Source of the DNA: Candidatus Solibacter sp.
Lineage (GTDB): Bacteria; Acidobacteriota; Terriglobia; Bryobacterales; Bryobacteraceae
Assembly (NCBI GenBank): GCA_025463045.1
Contig: JAOAPT010000588.1
Coordinates: forward strand, 1-35,334
Direction of reading: 5' to 3'
DNA length: 35,334 bases
The notes under the pieces are model-generated. The model saw only the letters and a program-made list of their open reading frames with translations. It was not told the origin of the DNA and searched no databases. Shown in pieces: positions 1 through 9,044 of this stretch (the stretch's first letter is position 1; each line of letters begins with the position of its first letter). A program made the translations under genes and the position numbers.

Positions 1-1
1 G

Positions 2-508
2 GCGAAACCAATCGATCCGGAGATCTTCGTGCGGCAAGTCGTGGGTTTTCTGCCGCTGGAAAGGCGGGCCGCGGCGCCGAGCCCGCCGGCGGTGGCTAGC
101 CGGCCTGCACTTGGCGCGGCGCCGCAAACGCAGACCATTATGGCGGTGGACAACCAGGCGATCAATTTGGAGCTGGCACGGAGCATTCTCGAGCCCTCGG
201 GCTATAAGGTAGTCACTGCTTTCAGCATGGACGATGGTCTGGCGCTGGCGCGCGCCGACAGTTGCGACCTGATCCTCTCCGACGTCTCCATGTCCGGCGG
301 AAGCGGCTACGACTTCTTGCAGGCGGTGAAGCAGGATCCGAGGCTGCGGCCGGTGCCATTCGTCCTCATTACCTTCAGCATGATCGACGAGAAGGCGCGC
401 ATCAACGGCTTGGCACTGGGCGCGACGCGCTTCTTCTGCCGGCCGACCGAGCCGGAGCTGCTGCTGGCCGAGATTCGCGCCTGCCTGGCTGAAATAGGGG
501 ACGAGTAA
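2..508 (+). CDS. Tandem receiver (REC-REC) response-regulator protein, 5' truncated by the window edge
   Basis: The frame is open to the window edge (AKPIDPEIFVRQVVGFL..., a REC C-terminal KP motif). A second REC follows: IMAVDNQAINLELARSILEPSGYKV...DLILSDVSM...PTEPELLLAEIRACL. Confidence 0.8.
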   Translation, partial: AKPIDPEIFVRQVVGFLPLERRAAAPSPPAVASRPALGAAPQTQTIMAVDNQAINLELARSILEPSGYKVVTAFSMDDGLALARADSCDLILSDVSMSGGSGYDFLQAVKQDPRLRPVPFVLITFSMIDEKARINGLALGATRFFCRPTEPELLLAEIRACLAEIGDE

Positions 509-510
509 CA

Positions 511-3500
511 GTGGCGGTGATCCTGATTGTTGACGACGGCGCCGCCAACCGCGAATACCTTGCGGCCCTGTTGGGCTATGGCGGCCACCGGCTCTTGCAG
601 GCCGCCGATGGCGCCGAAGGCCTGGAGTTCGCGAAGGCCGAGCGGCCGGACCTGGTGATAGCCGACATCCTCATGCCGACCATGGATGGATACGAACTGG
701 TGCGCCAGATGCGCCTCGATCCGGCTCTTGCGAGCACGCCCGTGATCTTTTGCACGGCGCACTATCACGAGCGGGAAGCGCGGGCCCTGGCTCGCACCTG
801 CGGAATCTCCCACGTGATCGTCAAGCCGACTGAGCCGGAAGTCATTCTGACCGCCGTGGCGGGGGTTTTGGGCACGCCTCCGCCCGCCAGAGTTCCCAAC
901 GCGGAGGAGTTCGACCGCAAGCACCTGCGGCTGTTGACGAACAAGCTGTCGCAGAAGACCGACGATCTGAAGGCCACCAACGAGCGGCTCTCGGCGTTGA
1001 TCGAATTGAACCTCCAGCTTGGCTCGGAGCTCGATCCGCAGCGACTGCTGCAGGGATTCGGAACAGCGGCGCGGGAGATCATCGGCGCGCGGCATTCCAT
1101 CACAGGAATTCTCGACGAAACGGGCTCCCGGCTGCGGTGGCTGTTCACGAGTGGTATGGACGCCGCTGCGGCGGCGAAGCTCGGATCGCCGGATCCGCGG
1201 GCCGGGGTTTTGAAGACGATCCTTTGGGAGAGCCGGCCCACGCGGCTGCGTAATGCGGACGTCAATCCGGAATCGCTGGGGCTTTCCGCGGGGCATCCGG
1301 CGATCCATTCCTGGCTGGGCGTTCCCATCGCTTCGCCGACCCGCGTCTACGGGTACATCGGGCTCATCGACAAGGTGGGGCTGGACCAATTCAGCGAGGA
1401 GGATGAGCGGCTGGCGGTGATCCTGGCGGCGCAGGTGGGCAGGGTCTATCAAAACGGCAGCCTGTATGCCGACGTGCTGGCGCACGCGGCGAATCTGGAG
1501 CGGGAGGTGGCCGCGCGGCAACAGACAGAGAGAGCGCTGGCCGATCGGGCGCGACAGGCATCGCTGATTGCCCGGGTGGGGGCCATTCTCACCCGGAGCG
1601 ACACGGCGCAGGAAATGCTGCAACGGTGCGCCGAGGCACTGGCAGGGTACCTGGAAGGTGCTTCCGCCGGCATCTGGACGCTGGATGAGGTGGGAAACTC
1701 GCAGCTCCAGGCGAACGCCGGACCCGCTCTCGATGGCGAACCGGTTCGCCCCATTCCGCTGGCCACGATCGGCGCCATGGTGAAGGAACGCAGGCCGCAT
1801 GTCAGCAATGACGTAGCGAACGACCCCTGGATCGATGACAAGGATTGGGTGGAGAGCGCGGGCATCACGGCGTGTGCGGCGTACCCCCTGATGCTGGAAG
1901 ACCGGCTGGCGGGAGTGCTTGCGGTTTATGCGCGCGGCCCTTTCAGTCCGGAGGCTGTGGAAGCTATCGGCACAGCGGCCCAGGAAATCGCGCTGGGGAT
2001 TCAACGCAAGGACGCGGAGCGCGCGCTGCACGATCGCGAGGAGCACATCCGGCTGCTGCTGAATTCCACCGCGGAGGCGATCTACGAAATCGATCTGCAG
2101 GGGCTGTGCACGTTCGCCAATGCCGCGTGCGCGCGACTGCTGGGATACAACGACACGAGTCAATTCATCGGCCGCAACATGCACGCGCTGATACACCATA
2201 CACGGGAGGACGGCACGTCCTATCCGATGGACGAATGCCGAATCTACCAGGGCTTCCGGCGCGGGGAACCTTCACACATTCAGGACGAGGTGCTGTGGCG
2301 GGCGGAGGGATCGAGTTTTCCGGCGGAATACTGGTCGTACCCCATACGCCGCGGCGGAGAGGTGGTGGGGTCGGTGGTGACGTTTCTGGATATCACCGAG
2401 CGCAGGCAACTGGAGACGCAATTCCGCAAGGCGCAGCAGCGGCTGCGGCACATCGTGGTGTCCAGTCCGGCTGTGCTGTTTACGCTGGCGATCGTCGGAA
2501 ACGACCTCGAAAGCATCAGTTGGATCAGCGATAACGTGTGGGAGATCTTCGGATATCCGCCGGAGGCGGCCCTCGGCACGGAGTGGTGGCTGTCGTGCAT
2601 CCACCCGGACGACCGCGAGCGGGCGATGGCGCAGACCAGTGCCGAGCTGTTTTCACGCGGGCACTGCACCGAAGAGTACCGCTTCCGCTGCGCCGACGGC
2701 AGCTATCGCTGGACGCGGGCGGAGATCCGGCTGACACCGGAAGAGGCAGTCGGCGCGTGGACCGACATCAACGAGCGAAAACTCGCCGAAGAGGAGCAGG
2801 CCAAGCTTCGGGGCCAATTGCAGCAGGCGCAGAAGTTGGAAAGCGTGGGCCGGTTGGCGGGCGGAGTGGCGCACGACTTCAACAACCTGCTTACGGTGAT
2901 CAACGGCTACAGCGGTATGCTGCTCAAAAGGCTTCCAGTCATCGATCCAATTCGCGAGGACATCGAGGAGATCCAGATCGCCGGCGAACGGGCGGCGGTA
3001 TTGACCCGGCAACTGCTGCTGCTGGCGCGCCAGCAGATGGTCCAGGTCCAGCAGGTGCAGCTCAACGACGTAGTGACCGAGGTTCAGACCATGCTGCGGC
3101 GCGTGATCGGGGAGGACATCGTCCCAGAATCCGTTCTGGATCCGACACTGGGATTCGTGCTGGCGGATCCGGGCCGGTTGCACCAAGTGCTGATGAACCT
3201 CGCGGTAAACGCTCGCGATGCCATGCCGGGCGGCGGAAAGCTGTTGATCGAAACACAAAATGTGGAGCTGGATCGCAGCTTCGCCGAGTTGCACGCCGGC
3301 GTGGAGCCGGGCTCGTATGTGCAGTTGAAGGTAACCGATACCGGGGTAGGAATGACCCCAGAGGTGCTCTCTCACCTATATGAACCATTCTTCACGACGA
3401 AGGCGATCGGGGAGGGGACTGGACTGGGACTGGCAACGGTATATGGCATTATCCAGCAGAGCCAGGGATCGATTTGGGTTTACAGCGAGCCAGGCGAGGG

Positions 3501-4329
3501 AACGACGTTTACGATCTACCTTCCGCGTTCGGATAGGAGAGAGACGCTGCCCGCCAAACCGGTGGACGCACCCGCCACGCTGCGAGGTACGGAGACACTG
3601 CTGGTGGTGGAGGATCAGGACCAGCTCCGACGGATGGCAGTGAAGGTTCTGCGTGACCACGGATATCGAGTGATCGAAGGGCGCAACCCGGGCGAGGCCC
3701 TACTGCATTGCGAACGCTATCCCGGGCCGATTCACCTGCTGCTGAGCGACGTGGTGATGCCGGGAATGACGGGCCCGGAAATGGTGGAACGGATCCGGCC
3801 CCTGCGGCCGTCAATCAAGGTTTTGTTCATGTCGGGTTATAGCGAGCAGGCCCTCCAGCGCCACCGCGATCTCGAACTCGCGGGCGGCTATCTGCAGAAG
3901 CCGTTTTCCGCCGAGGCGCTGGCGACCAGAGTGCGGAAAGAGCTGGACCCGCGGCAGCCCGCGGGCACCATCCTGGTGGTGGACGATGAGCCGGCGGTCC
4001 GCCACCTGATACGGAAAATCTTGGCAGGCGTCGGCTACCAGGTGCTGGAGGCCGGCGACGGCGGCGAGGCGGTTCGGATCATCGAGGCGAACGATATCGA
4101 TCTGATGATCACCGACCTGGCGATGCCCCAGCAGGAGGGGTTAGAGACTATCCAGCGACTGCATCACAGCCGGCCGGGGCTGCGGATAGTGGCGATGTCG
4201 GGCAAGTTCCCGGAGATTCTGCGGGCTTCGGAGTATTTCGGGGCGGCGGCGGCGATTCGAAAGCCGATCGAGCCGGATGAATTGCTGAAGCTGGTACGCA
4301 ACTTGATATTGAAGCGGGAAGGCAATTGA
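511..4329 (+). CDS. Hybrid sensor histidine kinase: REC-GAF-GAF-PAS-PAS-HisKA-HATPase_c-REC-REC
   Basis: 1272 aa. REC (LIVDDGAANREYL...DILMPTMDGY), H-box GRLAGGVAHDFNNLLTVINGYS, N-box NLAVNARDAMPGGG, G-boxes DTGVGMTPEVLSHLYEPFFTTK and GTGLGLATVYGI, then two C-terminal RECs (LLVVEDQDQLRR; ILVVDDEPAVRHL). Confidence 0.95.
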   Translation: MAVILIVDDGAANREYLAALLGYGGHRLLQAADGAEGLEFAKAERPDLVIADILMPTMDGYELVRQMRLDPALASTPVIFCTAHYHEREARALARTCGISHVIVKPTEPEVILTAVAGVLGTPPPARVPNAEEFDRKHLRLLTNKLSQKTDDLKATNERLSALIELNLQLGSELDPQRLLQGFGTAAREIIGARHSITGILDETGSRLRWLFTSGMDAAAAAKLGSPDPRAGVLKTILWESRPTRLRNADVNPESLGLSAGHPAIHSWLGVPIASPTRVYGYIGLIDKVGLDQFSEEDERLAVILAAQVGRVYQNGSLYADVLAHAANLEREVAARQQTERALADRARQASLIARVGAILTRSDTAQEMLQRCAEALAGYLEGASAGIWTLDEVGNSQLQANAGPALDGEPVRPIPLATIGAMVKERRPHVSNDVANDPWIDDKDWVESAGITACAAYPLMLEDRLAGVLAVYARGPFSPEAVEAIGTAAQEIALGIQRKDAERALHDREEHIRLLLNSTAEAIYEIDLQGLCTFANAACARLLGYNDTSQFIGRNMHALIHHTREDGTSYPMDECRIYQGFRRGEPSHIQDEVLWRAEGSSFPAEYWSYPIRRGGEVVGSVVTFLDITERRQLETQFRKAQQRLRHIVVSSPAVLFTLAIVGNDLESISWISDNVWEIFGYPPEAALGTEWWLSCIHPDDRERAMAQTSAELFSRGHCTEEYRFRCADGSYRWTRAEIRLTPEEAVGAWTDINERKLAEEEQAKLRGQLQQAQKLESVGRLAGGVAHDFNNLLTVINGYSGMLLKRLPVIDPIREDIEEIQIAGERAAVLTRQLLLLARQQMVQVQQVQLNDVVTEVQTMLRRVIGEDIVPESVLDPTLGFVLADPGRLHQVLMNLAVNARDAMPGGGKLLIETQNVELDRSFAELHAGVEPGSYVQLKVTDTGVGMTPEVLSHLYEPFFTTKAIGEGTGLGLATVYGIIQQSQGSIWVYSEPGEGTTFTIYLPRSDRRETLPAKPVDAPATLRGTETLLVVEDQDQLRRMAVKVLRDHGYRVIEGRNPGEALLHCERYPGPIHLLLSDVVMPGMTGPEMVERIRPLRPSIKVLFMSGYSEQALQRHRDLELAGGYLQKPFSAEALATRVRKELDPRQPAGTILVVDDEPAVRHLIRKILAGVGYQVLEAGDGGEAVRIIEANDIDLMITDLAMPQQEGLETIQRLHHSRPGLRIVAMSGKFPEILRASEYFGAAAAIRKPIEPDELLKLVRNLILKREGN

Positions 4330-4358
4330 CGGAGGTTGGAAGAAGGAGGCGCTCGGTT

Positions 4359-4727
4359 ATGAATAGTCCCCCATACGTTTTGCTTGTCGACGATGACCAC
4401 CAGATCGTTCGGATGATGAAGAAGGCCCTGGAAACGGACGGTTTTGAGGTGCTAACGGTAACTTCAGGGAAGGCCGCGCTGGATGCGGTCCGCCGGCGGC
4501 GGCCCGATCTGTTGGTGCTGGATTTGAACATGCCGGAGCCCGACGGCTTCGACGTGCTAAAGATCGAACGCAGCCAGTTTCCCTATTTGCGAATCCTCGT
4601 CATTTCAGGCTATCTGAACGGCGCGCTTCTGGAGGCGGCGAAACTCGTTGGAGCGATCGCCACTATCCAGAAGCCGTTCGAGCCCGGAATGCTGGTGACG
4701 AAAGTGCGGGAGTTGCTGGGGAGTTGA
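4359..4727 (+). CDS. Single-domain response regulator (CheY-like)
   Basis: MNSPPYVLLVDDDHQIVRMMKKAL...LLVLDLNMPEPDGFDV...IQKPFEPGMLVTKVRELL. ATG at 4359 is preceded by AAGGAGG (about 4343-4349). The ORF-track start at 4326 is an upstream TTG. Confidence 0.9.
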   Translation: MNSPPYVLLVDDDHQIVRMMKKALETDGFEVLTVTSGKAALDAVRRRRPDLLVLDLNMPEPDGFDVLKIERSQFPYLRILVISGYLNGALLEAAKLVGAIATIQKPFEPGMLVTKVRELLGS

Positions 4728-4918
4728 TTCGTGCGCTGATCCGCTGCGTTTTGAGGAAGACGAGCGCCGATAGCCTGACGAAGGCTTTCTCCGGTCGGTG
4801 TGCTGCCAAACGTCGCCACCGGGACCAGATTTTCCTCGATCACGTTCGATTCAGCGATGGCCGTTTCCGAACAGCTTTCCCGCGAAGTCGCCGACGGCCG
4901 TCCAGCGCTCGACACCGG

Positions 4919-5267
4919 TTACGGACCGGTCGGCGACCATCGTTGCTGGTGCCGATGTGCAGGAGGTTTGGGTTGCCACACCGCTCCTTGAGGCGCCGGA
5001 TTGGGAACCGATTGAGCCAGGAACCAAGAAAGCTCGTGATCGCGATAATCGACGGATGTTACCGAGCTGGATTTGAGTTGGACAACGAAACTGTCTTCGG
5101 CGTAGCTGTTCCCCTCGCTATCGCGGCGAAGTAGGGTGGCAATGGCATCGAGTCCAAAATCTTCGGTATTCGGAACGTCCGCAACGGCGGTAATTCCCTT
5201 CAGCAACAGTAAGCCGAAATGTTCCGTCAGGGTACCAAGCTCGCAGGCTCCACAGAAAGCATCGAGA
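4919..5267 (-). pseudogene. Remnant of a DUF4365-like (PD-(D/E)XK-type) protein
   Basis: The - frame reads ...GTLTEHFGLLLLKGITAVADVPNTEDFGLDAIATLLRRDSEGNSYAEDSFVVQLKSSSVTSVDYRDHELSWFLAQSVP. It has the D...D...QxK spacing of DUF4365, no good start codon, and homology-like sequence stops after WFLAQSVP. Confidence 0.4.
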
Positions 5268-5308
5268 GATTTCCGAGCAACCTACGGATATCTGGTGCGT
5301 CCGGCGCG

Positions 5309-5518
5309 CTAATAATCTTCGCGAACTGAATCTTCCAGATCGAAGTTGCCGGCGACCATTGCAGCCCGCAGGGTATCGATGTCTTTGCCGGAGTTCTCCG
5401 CCCGCTCCAGGCACCCGTGGCAGCACAGCAAATGTTCCTCAAGAGGCGCCAGTTCAGCCTCGTCTACAACCATTCCGAGGTAGTAGCGGTCTAAGTCGTG
5501 GTCAGAAATATGTTCCAT
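5309..5518 (-). CDS. Small HC-type zinc-finger (anti-sigma/zf-HC2-like) protein, 69 aa
   Basis: MEHISDHDLDRYYLGMVVDEAELAPLEEHLLCCHGCLERAENSGKDIDTLRAAM. The H-x3-C-x2-C pattern is typical of this family. Start set at the internal ATG. Confidence 0.6.
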   Translation of the reverse strand: MEHISDHDLDRYYLGMVVDEAELAPLEEHLLCCHGCLERAENSGKDIDTLRAAMVAGNFDLEDSVREDY

Positions 5519-5641
5519 GTCAGTGTAGCGGCAGGGCGCCAAGCACATTACCCCGAACCGCATTCGCCAGGCAGCTTCGCGCTGACGGCAATGGGATAGC
5601 GGGCGAAAACCGTGTGTCATCCAGCCCACTGGACTCAAATG

Positions 5642-5830
5642 TTACCTGCACAACTGCAAAAGTGGGGGAGCCGCAACGCGGGGGAACAGGTCCTCCAACT
5701 GAAGCTGGCATGTCGGGCAAAGCAGCAGATGCCCCTCCAGCAGTTCCAACTCCTGCCTTTCGAGTAATTCTGCTCGATACTGGTTCAGTGTGGTGTCGGA
5801 TATGTGCCGCCTCAGCAGAAACTCAAACAC
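5642..5830 (-). CDS. Small HC-type zinc-finger-like protein, 62 aa, apparent paralogue of the neighbouring 69-aa protein
   Basis: MFEFLLRRHISDTTLNQYRAELLERQELELLEGHLLLCPTCQLQLEDL. GTG start preceded by AAGGAGAACATC on the - strand. Confidence 0.55.
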   Translation of the reverse strand: MFEFLLRRHISDTTLNQYRAELLERQELELLEGHLLLCPTCQLQLEDLFPRVAAPPLLQLCR

Positions 5831-6063
5831 GATGTTCTCCTTCGAGCCACCGGACCGCTCGTGCCTCTAAGATCAGGTTGAGTCAATGGGCTCCCGACAG
5901 CAATAGGATGTTAAAGGTATTTCGGGCGCGGCAGAATTGTGCAACCCTTTCGATGGCTGGTACCCGCTAGAGTATCGCCCTATGCCTGTCGAGGGTTTCA
6001 CGGTATTCACTTTGCGGAGTTTCGGTGCCAGAGTGTGGTTAAGGGTCTGGAGTTCCCCACATT

Positions 6064-7255
6064 TTGTCGGAATCCGTGTTTCGCGTGTTACTCATCGAAG
6101 ACAACGCTGGCGATGCCGAACTTGTCAAGGCAGCGCTTGCGGAGGGCGGCGGCGCCGTCGCATTTGAGGTCCACTGGGCCGAAGCACTGCTGCCCGGTCT
6201 GGACCGTCTGGCGCGCGCAGATTTCGATCTAGTGCTCCTCGATGTCTCTCTCCCGGACAGCCACGGCCTGGAGGGTCTAAACGCGGTCCGCACCCATGCT
6301 CCCTCAACTCCAGTAGTGCTGCTGACCGGGTGGGATAGCGAGTCCTTAGCGTTGCGGGCGGTGCAAAGCGGAGCGCAGGAATACCTCGTGAAGGGTACAT
6401 TAGAGGGGCCTGTTCTGGCTCGCGCCCTCCAACATGCCATTGTACGCCAGAGAATCAAAGCCGACACCTCATCCCCCGAAGGTAAAATCAAGCATGCAAA
6501 AATTGTCGGGTTTCTTGGCGCTAAAGGCGGAGTTGGCAGTACTACCATCGCCTGTCACATCGCGATGGAATTGAAGCGGCAGGCCGATGGCCCGGTCCTG
6601 CTGATGATCTCGTTATGGCGGGCATGCCATCGGTTTCGTGATGAACGTGAACTCGCCCTACGGAATTATGGCCGCTTCCGACGACATCCTGCACCTGGAT
6701 GAGGATCGCTGGCGGAAGTTGGTCGTTACCACTAGTGGATTGGATGTCATTCAGTCCGGGGGCCCCGTATCACGCGAAGAGCAGCAGCCGAGAGCGGAGA
6801 GGTCCGGTTGCTGCTCAATTTCGTCCGCTCGCTCTATAGTTGGGTTGTCGTGGATCTCGGCCGAATGACGCCTTCGTCGCCCAGGCGCTTCAGAGCGCGC
6901 AATCGGCTACGTCCTCAAAGCGTGCACCGAGGAAAATCTCGTCCGCGCCGTGAGAGAGGCGGCCGCCGGCCGACGTTTCCTCAATCTACCAGTAACGGAG
7001 ATCGCTATTGATGCCTACATTGAACAATCCAAGACTGAAGTATTCGACCCCACGATACGCTAACACCGCGACAGCGCGAGGTCCTTCAAATGGCAGCTGA
7101 AGGGAAGACGACCGCCGAGATTGCGGCGCGCCTGACAATCAGTCCACGGACCGTGAGAATCACTGTGCCACTATCATGAGGAAACTGGGCTGCAAAACCA
7201 GACGGAACTGATTCGCCACGCGATGCGCCACGGGCTGACTCCGCTCGAAGAATAG
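6064..7255 (+). pseudogene. Frameshifted REC-CpaE/ParA-like ATPase fused to the remnant of a NarL/LuxR-type response regulator
   Basis: Intact REC (FRVLLIEDNAGDAELVKAAL...LLDVSLPDSHG...YLVKGTLEG), then Walker A-like KIVGFLGAKGGVGSTTIACHIAMEL. Changing frames give MAGMPS, VMNVNSPYGIMAASDDILHLDEDRWRKLV, RLLLNFVRSLYSWVVVDLGR, IGYVLKACTEENLVRAVREAAAGRRFL, LTPRQREVLQMAAEGKTTAEIAARLTISPRTV and QTELIRHAMRHGLTPLEE*. Confidence 0.85.
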
Positions 7256-7556
7256 CCCGTGACCCGCTGTCTGGCGTATTTCCATCTATTTGATGGTCGT
7301 GAGAATAATGTCAGATCTTCGAGTATTAGTACGGATAGTAATCCTGGTGGACGCCCCGCCATTCTTTAGTAAGGGCCCTAAGCCCTTGGTATCCGTACCC
7401 TCAGGCCCACTGTTCAGCAAATCCGAGTCATGTTATTTGATACGGCTTTCGTGGGATGCCGTCCAGAAGACGCGTTGGCATTCGTAGTCGAAATTCTGCA
7501 GTCGCCGACCGAGTACTCCCTCATTCTAGAGTTCGCGATTGTGAGGTCCCCATCCA

Positions 7557-9044
7557 ATGACCGCCCAGTGCGTTAGCGTCCTGATCATCGAAGATAACCC
7601 GGACGACGCGTGGTTAGCCCGGGAAGTCCTGCAGGGAACTTCGGAGCCGGCATACCGGGTTGAGTGGGCCGACACGCTCACGACCGGTCTGACTCGTCTG
7701 GCCGAGGGTGGCATCGATGTGCTCCTGCTGGACCTCGGTCTTCCCGACAGCCGCGGGCCGCAAGCGCTGACGCTGATTAGTCATTTAGCGCCGGCCGTTC
7801 CCGTAGTGGTACTGACTGGCGCCGACGATGAGCAACTTGCGATGGACGCGATGCGTGAAGGCGCGCAAGATTACCTAGTAAAATCCCATGCCGACTCTCA
7901 CCTCCTGACGCACACCATTCGCTATGCCATTGAGCGCAAGCGCGCCGCTGAGGCGCTCCGCATCAGCGAAGAGCGCCTGCGCCTGGCGGTGCTGGCTGCC
8001 AATGAAGCCATTTGGGAATACGACCCCGTCAAGGGCATACCATGGAATAAGGCGTACGAGGGACTCTCCGGCATCACGCCGGAGGCCGCGTCGGTCGCCG
8101 AATTCTGCGTCAGGCCTATCCACCCGGACGACCGCGATCGGGTGTTCCGGAGCTTCGCCGAGACGCTGGAAGGACGAGCCCTTTCTTGGAGGGCGGAATA
8201 CAGGCTGAAGCGCGCCGATGGCGAATGGTCCCACATCCATGACCGCGCGATCATCGCTCGCGATCGCTCGGGGCAGGCGACTCGGGTCGTAGGGGCAATG
8301 CTCGATGTCTCCGACCTCAAGCGCAGCGAGGAAGCTTTGCGGGCGTCCAATCGCAAGCTTCAGCAGCTTTCCAGAGATCTGCTGCGCGCCCAGGATTACG
8401 AGAGGCGCAGAATTGCGCGGGAACTGCACGACAGCACGGCACAGCTGTTGGCTGCCTTGAGTATCAACCTCACCCGTCTGCAGGATGGCGGGTTAGAACC
8501 CGAACGGCGAAGCCGCGTACTCTCAGAGGCGGTCGAATTGGCGGCTGCGTGTTCCGCGGAAATTCGAACCGTCACGTGCCTTCTGCATCCACCCCTGCTC
8601 CAGGAACTCGGGCTGGTAAGCGCGCTGCAAAGCTACGCCCAGGGCTTCAACCAGCGGACCGGGATTCACGTCGAGCTCAAAATTCCGGCCGACTTCTGCC
8701 GGCTCAGCCTCGAGGTGGAAGCCACTCTCTTCCGCATTGTCCAGGAAGGGTTGGCGAACGTTCACAAACACTCCGGCAGCCAGTTGGCAGTTGTGCGGCT
8801 GGAGCAGGATTCACAGGAAGTCCGATTAGTGCTGCAAGACCGGGGCCGGGGCTTGCCAGAGGTGCTGCAGGATCAGGCAGAGGGATATGTCCGCTTTGGC
8901 GTTGGTGTCATCGGCATGCGCGAGCGCGCGGAGCAACTTGGCGGCCGGTTGGAGCTTACTTCGAACAAGATCGGCGCAAGGCTGATCGTAGTTTTGCCCC
9001 TAGTGCATTCTAATGATGAAAACGCGAATATTGTTGGTGGATGA
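7557..9044 (+). CDS. REC-PAS-HisKA_3-HATPase sensor histidine kinase (NarX/DegS-like transmitter)
   Basis: 495 aa. LIIEDNPDDAWLAREVL (REC), PAS with SWRAEYRLKRADGEWSHIHDRAI, HisKA_3 box YERRRIARELHDSTAQLLAALSINL, N-box FRIVQEGLANVHKHSGS. Confidence 0.92.
   Translation: MTAQCVSVLIIEDNPDDAWLAREVLQGTSEPAYRVEWADTLTTGLTRLAEGGIDVLLLDLGLPDSRGPQALTLISHLAPAVPVVVLTGADDEQLAMDAMREGAQDYLVKSHADSHLLTHTIRYAIERKRAAEALRISEERLRLAVLAANEAIWEYDPVKGIPWNKAYEGLSGITPEAASVAEFCVRPIHPDDRDRVFRSFAETLEGRALSWRAEYRLKRADGEWSHIHDRAIIARDRSGQATRVVGAMLDVSDLKRSEEALRASNRKLQQLSRDLLRAQDYERRRIARELHDSTAQLLAALSINLTRLQDGGLEPERRSRVLSEAVELAAACSAEIRTVTCLLHPPLLQELGLVSALQSYAQGFNQRTGIHVELKIPADFCRLSLEVEATLFRIVQEGLANVHKHSGSQLAVVRLEQDSQEVRLVLQDRGRGLPEVLQDQAEGYVRFGVGVIGMRERAEQLGGRLELTSNKIGARLIVVLPLVHSNDENANIVGG

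Noticed and set aside
307-2199. 630-aa ORF on the - strand antisense to the hybrid kinase
   Set aside because: It is Arg/Gln/His-rich with no recognisable domain, and lies opposite a clearly coding kinase; a high-GC mirror-frame artefact.
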